DNA of 64,000 nucleotides from Cystobacter fuscus (lineage in GTDB: Bacteria > Myxococcota > Myxococcia > Myxococcales > Myxococcaceae): assembly GCF_002305875.1 (NCBI RefSeq), contig NZ_CP022098.1:10168001-10232000 (forward strand), read 5' to 3'. The position numbers were made by a program, and so were the translations under genes. Position 1 is the first letter of the stretch, and each line of letters starts with the position of its first letter. Shown one piece after another: positions 33,137 through 41,474 of the stretch. Under the pieces are notes generated by a model. It had not been told where the DNA came from. It saw only the letters and a list, made by a program, of their open reading frames with translations, and ran no database searches.

Positions 33137-35542
33137 ATGAGTGACATCGATACCCCGGAGCAGCCGGGAAACACTGCCGAAGCCTCGTCCCGCCCCGCCG
33201 AGTACGTGGCGGACGTCAGCTTCGATGACCTGAACCTTTCCGAGCCCCTGCGGCGCGGCATCGCCGAGCGCGGCTACACCCACCCCACGCCCGTCCAGGC
33301 GAAGGCCTTCCGGCCCGTCGTGGAAGGCAGGGATCTCATCGTGCGGAGCAAGACCGGCACGGGCAAGACGGCCGCCTTCGGCCTGCCCCTGCTGGAGAAG
33401 CTGTCGGCGGAGGACAAGCGCGTGCGCGCCCTCATCCTCTGCCCCACGCGCGAGCTGGCGCTCCAGGTGTCCGAGGAGCTCACCGCCCTGGGCAAGTACA
33501 AGGGCGTGCGCGTGGCCGCCATCTACGGCGGCGCCTCCATGAAGCAGCAGGAGGACGCGCTCGAGGAGGGCACGCAGATCATCGTCGGCACGCCTGGCCG
33601 CGTGTTCGATCACATCAACCGCGGCAACCTCAAGCTCGACGGCTGCACCCACGCGGTGCTCGACGAGGCCGACGAGATGCTCAACCAGGGCTTCTACGAA
33701 GAGGTCACCCGCATCCTCGACCGGCTTCCCAAGGACCGGCAGGTGCTGCTCTTCAGCGCCACCGTCCCCACGGACATCCAGAACCTCATCGCGCGCTACA
33801 CCACCAACGCCGAGACGCTGCTGCTCTCCGGCGACGTGTTCACCGTGGAGCACATCCACCACGTGCGCTACGACGTGTCGGACGCGTTCCCCAAGCCGCG
33901 CAACCTCATCTACGTGCTGGAGGCCGAGGAGCCCAGCAACGCCATCATCTTCTGCAACACCCGGGATGACACGGCGCTGGTGACGGCGGTGCTCAACCGC
34001 AACGGCTTCGACGCGGAGCTGCTCAACGGAGACCTGCCGCAGAAGGAGCGCGAGCGGGTGATGGCCAAGGTGAAGCGGGGCGAGGTGGCCTTCATGGTGG
34101 CCACGGACATCGCCGCGCGCGGCATCGACATCTCCGGCCTCGAGTACGTCATCAACTACTCGCTGCCCGAGGACCCGGCCGTCTACCTGCACCGCGTGGG
34201 CCGCACCGGCCGCATCGGCAACAAGGGCACCGCCATCAACCTCTTCTCCGGCCGCGAGCTGGCCACGTACACCACGCTGGAGAAGAAGTTCGGCATCAAG
34301 TTCGAGAAGAAGGAGATGCCCGCGCCCGAGGAGGCCATGCGCCTGTGGGCCGAACGCCACGTGCGGGAGATCCGCGAGGCCGCCTCCGGCGCCATCTTCG
34401 AGGGCTTCCTCCCCCTGGCCGCCCAGCTCAAGGGCCGCGCGGACGCGGATGACCTCATCTCCTTCCTGCTCAAGTACTTCTTCAGCCACCTGCGCATGGA
34501 GAAGGCCCAGGCCAGCGAGCAGGCGGGCGAGGCGCCGGCTCCACGCCCGTCCGAGCCCCGCCGCAAGGAGCGCGGCGAGCGCACCGAGCGCGAGCGTCCG
34601 CCCCGCCGCGAGGAGCGGGAGCGGCCCCCGCGCCGGGACGAGCGCCGCGCGGAAGGCCCGGGCGAGTCGCGCCGGGAGGACCGGGGCGACAAGCGCCGCC
34701 GGGAGCGCCCCGAGCGGGGCCCCTCGCGCATGGACGCCGCCGCGGGCGAGGTGAAGCTGTGGATCAACCTGGGGACCGAGGATGGCCTCGGGCCCGGCAG
34801 CATCGTCACCGCGCTGGAGGAGGCGGGAGCCCCGGCCAACAAGGTGCTGCGCGCCGACCTCAAGCCCGGCTTCGCCTATGTCTTCGTCGCCGAGGAGGAC
34901 CTGGCGGCCTTCGAGGCGCTGAGCGGCAAGCCGTACAAGGACAAGACGCTCAAGGTGGAGAAGAGCCGGCCGCGCGGCGAGCGGGATCCGAACCGGCCGC
35001 CGCCCTCCCCCGACGCGGGCCCCGGCGAGGCGAAGCTGCGCTTCAACCTGGGCACGGACGACGGCCTGGACGAGGCGAAGTTCATCGCCGCCCTGGAGGC
35101 CGCCGGTGCCCCCGCGGGCAAGGTGAACAAGGCGCTCCTGCGCGGCCACTACGGCTACGCCTACGTGCCCGAGTCCGAGGCTCAGGCCTTCGAGGCGCTC
35201 GACGGCAAGTCCCACGGCGACAAGGCCATCAAGGTGGACAAGCACCGGCCCCGCGGCACCCGCGAGCGCCCGCCCCGCCCCGAGCGCACCGAGACGCCCG
35301 AGGTGCCCGGCCAGGCGCGCCTCTGGGTGGGCCTGGGCCGCTCCGACGTCGCGGACGAGGCCGCCCTCACCAGCGCCCTGGAGTCGCTCGGCGCCCCGGC
35401 GGGCAAGGTGCAGCGCGTGGAGCTCAAGCCCTCCTACGCCTACGTCTTCATCGCCGAGGAGGACGTGGCCGCCTTCGAGGCGCTCCAGGGCAAGCCCCAC
35501 AACGACAAGCCGCTCAAGCTGGAGCGGGCCCGGCGCAAGTAG
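33137..35542 (+). CDS. DEAD-box RNA helicase with three tandem DbpA-type RNA-binding domains
   Basis: The 801-residue protein has a complete DEAD-box core (residues about 25-400). Visible motifs are the Q-motif region TPVQAKAF, Walker A SKTGTGKT (71-78), DEAD at 176-179, SAT in LFSATVP, and HRVGRTGR. Residues about 460-537 are an Arg/Glu-rich disordered linker. Three homologous domains then follow at about 538-613, 631-706 and 725-800, each of the pattern LW-NLG-DDGL---------GAPA-KV, then FAYVFVAEEDLAAFEAL. They match the DbpA/CsdA C-terminal RNA-binding fold, normally present once. Such helicases act in ribosome assembly or cold adaptation. The ATG at 33137 follows a hairpin. Confidence 0.93.
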   Translation: MSDIDTPEQPGNTAEASSRPAEYVADVSFDDLNLSEPLRRGIAERGYTHPTPVQAKAFRPVVEGRDLIVRSKTGTGKTAAFGLPLLEKLSAEDKRVRALILCPTRELALQVSEELTALGKYKGVRVAAIYGGASMKQQEDALEEGTQIIVGTPGRVFDHINRGNLKLDGCTHAVLDEADEMLNQGFYEEVTRILDRLPKDRQVLLFSATVPTDIQNLIARYTTNAETLLLSGDVFTVEHIHHVRYDVSDAFPKPRNLIYVLEAEEPSNAIIFCNTRDDTALVTAVLNRNGFDAELLNGDLPQKERERVMAKVKRGEVAFMVATDIAARGIDISGLEYVINYSLPEDPAVYLHRVGRTGRIGNKGTAINLFSGRELATYTTLEKKFGIKFEKKEMPAPEEAMRLWAERHVREIREAASGAIFEGFLPLAAQLKGRADADDLISFLLKYFFSHLRMEKAQASEQAGEAPAPRPSEPRRKERGERTERERPPRREERERPPRRDERRAEGPGESRREDRGDKRRRERPERGPSRMDAAAGEVKLWINLGTEDGLGPGSIVTALEEAGAPANKVLRADLKPGFAYVFVAEEDLAAFEALSGKPYKDKTLKVEKSRPRGERDPNRPPPSPDAGPGEAKLRFNLGTDDGLDEAKFIAALEAAGAPAGKVNKALLRGHYGYAYVPESEAQAFEALDGKSHGDKAIKVDKHRPRGTRERPPRPERTETPEVPGQARLWVGLGRSDVADEAALTSALESLGAPAGKVQRVELKPSYAYVFIAEEDVAAFEALQGKPHNDKPLKLERARRK

Positions 35543-35564
35543 TCCCACCTACCGGGAGCGCGCC

Positions 35565-36050
35565 TCAGGGCGGAGCCTTCGCCCGGGCCCGGCGTTCCCG
35601 GTGGTAGTGCGCACCGCACAGCTCCCGGGCCAGCACCGGCTTGCCGCAACCCCGCTCCCGGCACTCCGGGGGCGGCGCGGCGGGAGGCGGCGGCTCGGAG
35701 CGCTCGGCGAACAACACGTCCGCCACCGCCAGCAGCCGGTCCACCTCCGGGCGCGACAGTGCGTTCTTCCGGACGAAGTCCACCAACCGGTGTGCCCCCG
35801 CCGCATCGTCTTCCTCGCGGAAGAGATCGGCCAGGGGCACGCCCAGGGCCTCGGAGATCTGGACCAGGGTCTCGTAGCTGGGGCTGCGCTCGCCGCGCTC
35901 CAGCAGGGACGCGAAACTCGCCGAGATGCCGCACCGGGCGGCGAAGTCCTCCTGCTTGAGGCCCCGACGTTCTCGCAGCGCGCGGATGCGGCGGGCCAGT
36001 CCCCGCAGGGCACCGCTCGTGTCCGTCACCAACGGGGAACTGGAGCGCAT
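35565..36050 (-). CDS. XRE-family regulator with a C-terminal Cys/His motif
   Basis: The 161-residue protein has an N-terminal Cro/CI helix-turn-helix at about 20-78 (RIRALRERRGLKQEDFAARCGISASFASLLERGERSPS is the matching stretch, read in pieces). A Pro-rich linker follows, and then a small C-terminal element with C-ERGCGKPVLARELCGAHYH, resembling a zinc-binding knuckle. The ATG at 36050 is chosen because homologous XRE proteins start close to the helix-turn-helix. It is divergent from gdhA (64 bases between starts) and may regulate it or itself; no operator was identified. Confidence 0.83.
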   Translation of the reverse strand: MRSSSPLVTDTSGALRGLARRIRALRERRGLKQEDFAARCGISASFASLLERGERSPSYETLVQISEALGVPLADLFREEDDAAGAHRLVDFVRKNALSRPEVDRLLAVADVLFAERSEPPPPAAPPPECRERGCGKPVLARELCGAHYHRERRARAKAPP

Positions 36051-36114
36051 GACCAACCCATGGTAGCGCAAGACTCGCCGTTGCTGGTATCGCGCCCAAG
36101 GGAGCACTCCGGCC

Positions 36115-37344
36115 ATGCAAGCCGTTGAAGGAATCCATCACTACTTCCGCAGGGCCGCGCGCATCATGGACGTGGGCGAACGCATCGAGACGCTGCTCGC
36201 CACCCCCCTGCGCGAGGTGAAGGTCCAGGTCTCCATCGAGCTGGACACGGGGGAGATCCGCACCTTCCACGGCTACCGCATCCAGCACGACAACAGCCGC
36301 GGTCCCATGAAGGGCGGCCTGCGCTACCACCCCAGCATCACCCAGGAGGAGTGCGCGACGCTCGCCTCCTTGATGACGTGGAAGACGGCCGTGGTGAACC
36401 TGCCCTACGGTGGCGCCAAGGGCGGCATCGCGGTGGACACCACCCAGCTGTCCATGAAGGAAGTGGAGCGCCTGACGCGCAAGTACGTGGACCAGGTGCA
36501 GGACCTCATCGGCCCCACCCGCGACATCGCCGCCCCCGACGTCAACACCAACCCCCAGGTGATGGCGTGGATCATGGACCAGTACTCGCGCTACCACGGG
36601 CACTCGCCCGCCGTCGTCACCGGCAAGCCGCCGGAGCTCTACGGCACCCGGGGCCGGGACTCGGCCGCCGGACGCGGTCTGCTCTACATCACCCGGGAAA
36701 TCCTCCGGGACACGGGCCTGCCCATGAAGGGCACGCGCTTCGCCATCCAGGGCTTTGGCAACGTGGGCAGCCACACCGCGCAGCTGCTCTGGCAGGACGG
36801 GGCCGTGATCGTGGCCGTGTCCGACGTGTACGGCGGCGTGCACAACCCCCAGGGCCTGGACATCCCCGGCCTCTTCGAGCACGTCAAGCGCGCGGGCACC
36901 GTGACGGGCTTCGGCGGCGGCCAGGCGTGCTCCAACGAGGAGGTCATCGCCTCGGACTGTGACGTGCTCGTTCCCGCGGCGCTCAGCCAGGCGATCACGC
37001 GCGCCAACGCCCCCCACGTGCGCGCCCGGCTCGTCATCGAGGCCGCCAACGGCCCCATCGAGCCCGAGGCCGACGAAATCCTCGAGAAGCGCGGCGTGCT
37101 CGTGGTGCCGGACATCCTCGCCAACGCGGGCGGGGTAACGGTCAGCTACTACGAGTGGGTGCAGAACCTCCAGCACCTGTCCTGGGAAGAGGAGCGGGTG
37201 AACGCCGAGCTGGAGCGGACGATGAAGGAGGCGTACGACCGGGTTGCCCAGCTCGCGCGCACGCGCAAGGTGCCCCTGCGCACCGCGGCGTACATCCTGG
37301 CCATCGGCCGGGTGGGCAAGGCCACGGTGTTGCGCGGCATCTGA
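36115..37344 (+). CDS. gdhA: Glutamate dehydrogenase
   Basis: The 409-residue protein has every hallmark of hexameric Glu/Leu/Phe/Val dehydrogenases. The substrate segment NSRGPMKGGLRYHP and the catalytic-lysine motif PYGGAKGG (K102) are followed by DVNTNPQVMAWIMD and the NAD(P)-binding Rossmann loop IQGFGNVGSH. NANAGGVTVSYYEWVQN-type residues lie near the end. It interconverts glutamate and 2-oxoglutarate with release or capture of ammonia. The ATG at 36115 is the natural start. It is followed 73 bases later by threonine ammonia-lyase on the same strand, so both act in amino acid nitrogen metabolism. Confidence 0.95.
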   Translation: MQAVEGIHHYFRRAARIMDVGERIETLLATPLREVKVQVSIELDTGEIRTFHGYRIQHDNSRGPMKGGLRYHPSITQEECATLASLMTWKTAVVNLPYGGAKGGIAVDTTQLSMKEVERLTRKYVDQVQDLIGPTRDIAAPDVNTNPQVMAWIMDQYSRYHGHSPAVVTGKPPELYGTRGRDSAAGRGLLYITREILRDTGLPMKGTRFAIQGFGNVGSHTAQLLWQDGAVIVAVSDVYGGVHNPQGLDIPGLFEHVKRAGTVTGFGGGQACSNEEVIASDCDVLVPAALSQAITRANAPHVRARLVIEAANGPIEPEADEILEKRGVLVVPDILANAGGVTVSYYEWVQNLQHLSWEEERVNAELERTMKEAYDRVAQLARTRKVPLRTAAYILAIGRVGKATVLRGI

Positions 37345-37417
37345 CGGGCGCGGGGAGGGGTCCCCCCCGTCCCTTTCGTCCGGGCCGCGCATCGGCTATG
37401 GGGCGCGACAGACACTC

Positions 37418-38632
37418 ATGGTCACGCTCCAGGATATCGAGGCCGCCCAGCAGCGCATCGGCGAAGCCATCCACCGCTCCCCCTGCCCGCGCTCCGAGCA
37501 GTTCAAGGACATCACCCAGTGCGCGGCGCTCTACTGCAAGATGGAGAACCTGCAGCGCACGGGAGCCTTCAAGGAGAGGGGCGCGCTCAACACCCTGCTC
37601 TCCCTGACGCCCGAGGAGCGGGCACGCGGTGTCATCGCCGCCTCGGCGGGCAACCACGCCCAGGGGCTCGCCTACCACGCTGGCCGCCAGGGCATCTCCA
37701 GCATCATCGTGATGCCCGAGCGCACACCCATCATCAAGGCCTCGCGCACGCGCGCCTACGGCGCCCAGGTGGTGCTGCACGGCAGCAACTTCGACGAGGC
37801 CTACGCCGAGGCCCTGCGGCTGCAAGAGCACGACGGGCGCGTCTTCATCCACCCCTTCAATGATCCACGCGTCATCGCCGGCCAGGGCACCATCGGATTG
37901 GAGCTGCTCGAGCAGTGCCCCCACATGGACATGGTGGTGGTGCCCATTGGCGGCGGAGGGCTCATCTCCGGCGTGGCGTGCGCGCTCAAGGAGACCAACC
38001 CGCGCATCAAGATCATCGGCGTGCAGGCCTCGGCCATCGCGAGCATGAAGGCGTCGGTGGACGCGGGCCAGGTGACGGAGCTGCCCGCGGGCACCACCAT
38101 CGCGGACGGCATCGCGGTGCGGCGCCCCGGCGACTACACCTTCGAGATGATCCGCCGCTACGTGGACGACATCGTCACGGTGGACGAGGAGGAGATCGCC
38201 AACGCCATCCTCCTGTTGCTCGAGCGCGAGAAGACGGTGACCGAGGGCGCGGGGGCCGTGGGGCTCGCGGCGCTCATCAACGGCAAGATTCCCTCGGCGC
38301 GAGGCCGCAAGGTGGTGCTGCTGCTGTCCGGGGGCAACATCGACGTCAACCTGGTCAGCCGCATCATCGAGCGAGGCCTGGTGAAGGACGGGCGCCTGGT
38401 GCGGCTGGTGGTGCGCATGCCGGACCGGCCGGGGATGCTCGCGCGGCTCACGGCGGGAATCGCTCAGCAGGGCGCCAACGTGGTGGAGATCTACCACAAC
38501 CGCGCCTTCTCCCGGACGGGCCTGGGCGAGGTGGCGGTGGAGGTGACACTGGAGACGCGCGGACGCGGCCACATCGAGGAATTGATGGCGAGCCTGGGAC
38601 AGAACGGCTGGCAAGTCGCGGAAGAGACCTGA
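37418..38632 (+). CDS. ilvA: Threonine ammonia-lyase with C-terminal ACT domain
   Basis: The 404-residue protein is a fold-type II PLP enzyme. K52 in GAFKERGA is the PLP lysine, the phosphate loop is GGGGLISG, and SAGNHAQGLAYH marks the substrate loop. The C-terminal 80 residues form an ACT regulatory domain (LVVRMPDRPGMLARLTAGI). It deaminates threonine to 2-oxobutyrate for isoleucine synthesis or for catabolism. The single short ACT domain resembles the group that includes catabolic TdcB-like enzymes with an ACT tail, so the biosynthetic or degradative role is not decided. The next gene begins one base after its stop. Confidence 0.92.
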   Translation: MVTLQDIEAAQQRIGEAIHRSPCPRSEQFKDITQCAALYCKMENLQRTGAFKERGALNTLLSLTPEERARGVIAASAGNHAQGLAYHAGRQGISSIIVMPERTPIIKASRTRAYGAQVVLHGSNFDEAYAEALRLQEHDGRVFIHPFNDPRVIAGQGTIGLELLEQCPHMDMVVVPIGGGGLISGVACALKETNPRIKIIGVQASAIASMKASVDAGQVTELPAGTTIADGIAVRRPGDYTFEMIRRYVDDIVTVDEEEIANAILLLLEREKTVTEGAGAVGLAALINGKIPSARGRKVVLLLSGGNIDVNLVSRIIERGLVKDGRLVRLVVRMPDRPGMLARLTAGIAQQGANVVEIYHNRAFSRTGLGEVAVEVTLETRGRGHIEELMASLGQNGWQVAEET

Positions 38633-38633
38633 G

Positions 38634-40205
38634 ATGACGACCGCCTCCCTCCCTCCCCGTCCTCCCCGTGGGCCCCGTGTCTGGGGCACGGCCGCCCTGC
38701 TCTGCCTGCTGCCCCTCGTCACCTATGCCAGTGTCATCTTCCGCCGCTACGGGCTGCGCGATGACTACGCCATCCTCCGGGAAGCGGAGATGGAGCCCGG
38801 CAAGATCTTCCGGGTGTGCGCCTCTCAAGGGCGGCCCCTGTATGGCGCCCTGCTCGAGCTGTCCACGCGCCTCGCTGGTGACATCGACGGCCTGAGCGGG
38901 CTGCGACTGCTGGGTGTCGTGACGCTCGGACTGCTCGCCGCCTCGGTGTTCCTGCTCCTGCTCGACGAGGGGTGGCGTCCGGCGCCCGCGGCCCTGCTCG
39001 CCGCCTTCCTGCCCCTGGCCCCCTCCGCGCAGGTGATCGCCAACTGGGGCATCTGCTGGCCCCAGGCGCCAGCCCTGCTGATGGGCGTTGGCGCCTTCGC
39101 GCTCGCCCGGCGCGGCCTGCCCTGGCCGCCTCAACCCCCTCCCCGTTCCCAGGGATGGCGGATCGCCGCGGTGGGGCTCATGGCCACGGCGACGCTCACC
39201 TACCAGGCCAGTGGCCTGTTCTACGCCGTGCTGGTGGCGGCGGCACTCGTGGCGCGGCGCGAGGCCTCGCTCCGGGACACCGCGCACTGGCTGGCGCGGC
39301 ACCTGCTCGTCATGGGCCTGGGGCTGGCCCTGGCGTTCGGCCTCACCAAGCTCGCCTTCGCGCTGGGGTGGCTCACGCCCTCGGTCCGGATGGTGTTCGA
39401 GAAGCACTGGCTGGACAAGCTCGTCTGGGCACTCACCCATGTCCTGCCCAATGCCCTCGCCCTGTCCGTGCTCAACAACAGCCCCGGCACCCCCTCCCCC
39501 GACAGCTATCGGCTCATGGTGGGCGTGACGCTGGTGCTCCTGGGCGCGGGGCTCACCGTCGAGGGCCAACGCACGGGCCGCACGGGCGTGGGCCGCTGGC
39601 TGCTCGGCCTGGTGATGCTGTCCGCCATCACCTACTCGGTCAGCTTCCTCGCCGGAGAGCGCTGGCCCTCCTACCGCACCATCTACGCGCTCACCGGCGT
39701 GTGGAGCGTCTTCTTCGTCGCGTCGCTCATGAACCTCGGCGGCGTCTGGCCCTCGCGCGGTCCGCGCGTCGCGACGCTGCTGCTCGGGGGCCTGGTGGCG
39801 GCCAGTGCCGTGCTCGCCCACCAGCAATCGCTCGAGCTGTTCGCGCTGCCGCAGGCCCGGGAGCTGGCGCTCATGGAGGCAGGCGCGCGCCAGGTGGTGC
39901 CCCAGAACCGGCCCCGGGTCTTCGTGCGCTATGCCAGGCAGACCGACACCTCCGCCCCCCGCCGCTACCTGGACGAGTTCGGCTCCGTGTCGGTGGATGC
40001 CGAGTGGGTGGCCAAGGAGATGCTCCGGGAGCTGGTGCAGGAGCGCTTTCCCCAGGAAAGCGATGTGAGCCGACTCTACCGCTTCACCGGCGGACAGGCC
40101 GTCGCCACGCCGAGCACCTACGACATCCTCGTCGACATGCGCCGGCTGCGGCCGGGCCCCGAACATCCGCGCGGGGTTTCCTTGCGTCAGCCTCCACCCC
40201 GATGA
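38634..40205 (+). CDS. Polytopic membrane protein, GT-C-like glycosyltransferase fold
   Basis: The 523-residue protein has about 9-11 transmembrane helices. A lumenal-type loop after the first helix carries RRYGLRDDYAIL, an Arg/Asp pair that recalls the catalytic DD of GT-C glycosyltransferases. The C-terminal 120 residues are soluble (QVVPQNRPRVFVRYARQTD onward). Related proteins transfer sugars from lipid carriers; no donor can be named. It begins one base after the ilvA stop and is probably co-transcribed with it, although the functions look unrelated. A long hairpin follows its stop. Confidence 0.72.
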   Translation: MTTASLPPRPPRGPRVWGTAALLCLLPLVTYASVIFRRYGLRDDYAILREAEMEPGKIFRVCASQGRPLYGALLELSTRLAGDIDGLSGLRLLGVVTLGLLAASVFLLLLDEGWRPAPAALLAAFLPLAPSAQVIANWGICWPQAPALLMGVGAFALARRGLPWPPQPPPRSQGWRIAAVGLMATATLTYQASGLFYAVLVAAALVARREASLRDTAHWLARHLLVMGLGLALAFGLTKLAFALGWLTPSVRMVFEKHWLDKLVWALTHVLPNALALSVLNNSPGTPSPDSYRLMVGVTLVLLGAGLTVEGQRTGRTGVGRWLLGLVMLSAITYSVSFLAGERWPSYRTIYALTGVWSVFFVASLMNLGGVWPSRGPRVATLLLGGLVAASAVLAHQQSLELFALPQARELALMEAGARQVVPQNRPRVFVRYARQTDTSAPRRYLDEFGSVSVDAEWVAKEMLRELVQERFPQESDVSRLYRFTGGQAVATPSTYDILVDMRRLRPGPEHPRGVSLRQPPPR

Positions 40206-40214
40206 GGGGTGCCG

Positions 40215-40253
40215 TGAAACACATGCATTCCGATGAACGGAGCATGTGTTTCA
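40215..40253. terminator. Strong hairpin between convergent genes
   Basis: TGAAACACATGC and GCATGTGTTTCA are perfectly complementary; an inner TCCG/CGGA pair extends the stem after a 2-base bulge, with the loop ATGAA. It lies between the polytopic protein stop and the ChaC stop and probably terminates transcription from either side. There is no long T tract. Confidence 0.6.
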
Positions 40254-40296
40254 TGAGGAAGGAGGCAACCCGCTCCGGGAGCGTCACGGCCGGCGG

Positions 40297-40800
40297 CTAC
40301 AGCAAGCGCATCAGCTCCATCACGTGCGCGTCCTGCTCGCCGGCCTCGGCCAGCGCCTCCGCCAGACGCTGCACGTAGTCGCGGTTCGAACCGCTGGGGC
40401 CGTGAGCGGAGCGCACCACCGCCGCGATCTCCTCCAGCGGGGAGGGCCCCAGGTAGTGGGGATTGGAAGGGCCGGCCACGTACACCAGGGCGTCCAGCAG
40501 CGTGGTCTCGCGCGTCTCCAGGATCACCCGGTGCCGCTCGTACCCATTCTGCTCGCGGTAGTCCAGGTGGGCCAGCACCTCCTCCACCCGCTCGGTGGCG
40601 ATCCGGTACGCCATCCCCCAGCAGCGCGCGCCGGGCTCGGGCACCAGCGTCACCACCCGTCCGGGCGCCGTCGGCACGCCCCGGTGGTCCGTCGAGGACT
40701 GCCAGAAGCGCCGCACCCAGCCCGTCAGCCACGCGTCACGCCGCTCCTCGTACGCGAAGGAGGGGCGGAAGATGAGAGAGCCATAGCCGAAGATCCACAT
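40297..40800 (-). CDS. Gamma-glutamylcyclotransferase, ChaC-like
   Basis: The 167-residue protein starts MWIFGYGSLIFRP, the diagnostic YGSL substrate-binding motif of the gamma-glutamylcyclotransferase fold. The ChaC subgroup phrases PGRVVTLVPEPGARCWGMAYRI and YREQNGYER follow; the Glu of the latter is the expected catalytic residue. ChaC enzymes cleave glutathione into 5-oxoproline and Cys-Gly. The start at 40800 has a GGGAACG ribosome site; a longer upstream extension is poorly supported. Downstream of its stop is the strong hairpin shared with the convergent gene. Confidence 0.9.
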   Translation of the reverse strand: MWIFGYGSLIFRPSFAYEERRDAWLTGWVRRFWQSSTDHRGVPTAPGRVVTLVPEPGARCWGMAYRIATERVEEVLAHLDYREQNGYERHRVILETRETTLLDALVYVAGPSNPHYLGPSPLEEIAAVVRSAHGPSGSNRDYVQRLAEALAEAGEQDAHVMELMRLL

Positions 40801-40909
40801 GGAGACGTTCCCGCGCGCCATCCTACGCGGAGACCCTGCGGCGGTCACCCACTCCGCGCCCCCCGGACGGAGGGCGACACGGACCACGAGAACCGGCTGT
40901 CATTCATGC

Positions 40910-40964
40910 CCAGTCATCGTCCAGTCATTTCCCTATCACCCGCCAATCATTTCCCAGTCATTCT
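40910..40964. repeat. Five 11-bp tandem repeats, consensus CCAGTCATTTC
   Basis: Units are CCAGTCATCGT, CCAGTCATTTC, CCTATCACCCG, CCAATCATTTC and CCAGTCATTCT, joined without gaps. The 11-bp period places each copy on the same face of the helix. The array lies about 110 bases upstream of chaC and 510 bases upstream of the beta-lactamase-like gene. It is best explained as a protein-binding array, but no protein is known. Confidence 0.75.
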
Positions 40965-41339
40965 CGGATGGCTTCATCTCACGGGGATGCATTGACATCT
41001 GGATTGAGACATGTTCGCCGAGGAGGCCTTCGGAGGCGGGTGGTTCCATGGAGGGCACACGGGCGCCCTGACACGCTGTGATGGCGGGTGGCCCGAGAGC
41101 GACCATCTCAACCTGTGCCCCGACTCGGGCAGCGTGGACCTGCGCGGGGTGCCGGTGTTGTCTCAGCTCTTCGGAGTGGCGGGCGCGGTGGGACACCATC
41201 GCCCACCAGCAGGCCTGTCCCGCGAGGATGGAGCGGATCGAGGCACTCGCCGTGCCACCGGACTGTGCCACCTCCCGTGCCACCCCCGTGCCTCATGACC
41301 CCGAGGCACGGCCCCCTCGGGCCCGCCTCTCCTCTGTAC

Positions 41340-41403
41340 GCCGAGGAGCGGGGGGCCCGCGCTCGCCCAGATGCCCCGTCCAAACGGGGCTCCGGGCCTC
41401 GGC
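41340..41403 (+). other. Possible structured 5' leader RNA
   Basis: GCCGAGG (41340-41346) can pair with CCTCGGC (41397-41403), enclosing a perfect hairpin GCCCCGT/ACGGGGC with the loop CCAA (41373-41390). It lies 70-135 bases before the start of the beta-lactamase-like gene. In GC-rich DNA such pairings can arise by chance, so this is only a candidate. Confidence 0.3.
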
Positions 41404-41474
41404 ACGCACGCTGCAATGGGCTCCAGCGCAATCTCAAACACCACCGGGCGCATCGGCCCGGCAGGAGCCCCACC

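Larger units (their letters stand above)
40801..41474. other. Non-coding interval with phased repeats and RNA-like structure
   Basis: No frame here looks like a real gene on either strand. The interval is the common upstream region of chaC (leftward) and the beta-lactamase-like gene (rightward). It holds five 11-bp tandem repeats at 40910-40964, an isolated TTGACA at 40992-40997 without a matching -10, a hairpin at 41300-41321, and a nested pair of stems at 41340-41403. Confidence 0.6.

Noticed and set aside
33068-35548. Upstream extension of the sigma factor frame
   Set aside because: The extension lies antisense to the helicase and its sequence is low complexity; the ATG at 33067 gives a complete RpoH-like protein.
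40910-40964. CRISPR array
   Set aside because: Repeats are 11 bp and abut without spacers; no cas genes are near.
40936-41283. Minus-strand 115-residue open frame overlapping the 11-bp repeats
   Set aside because: Its end runs through the tandem repeats, there is no ribosome site, and composition is not coding-like.
41011-41298. Small plus-strand open frame in the phased-repeat interval
   Set aside because: No ribosome site, Gly/His-rich composition, and no family; not supported as a gene.
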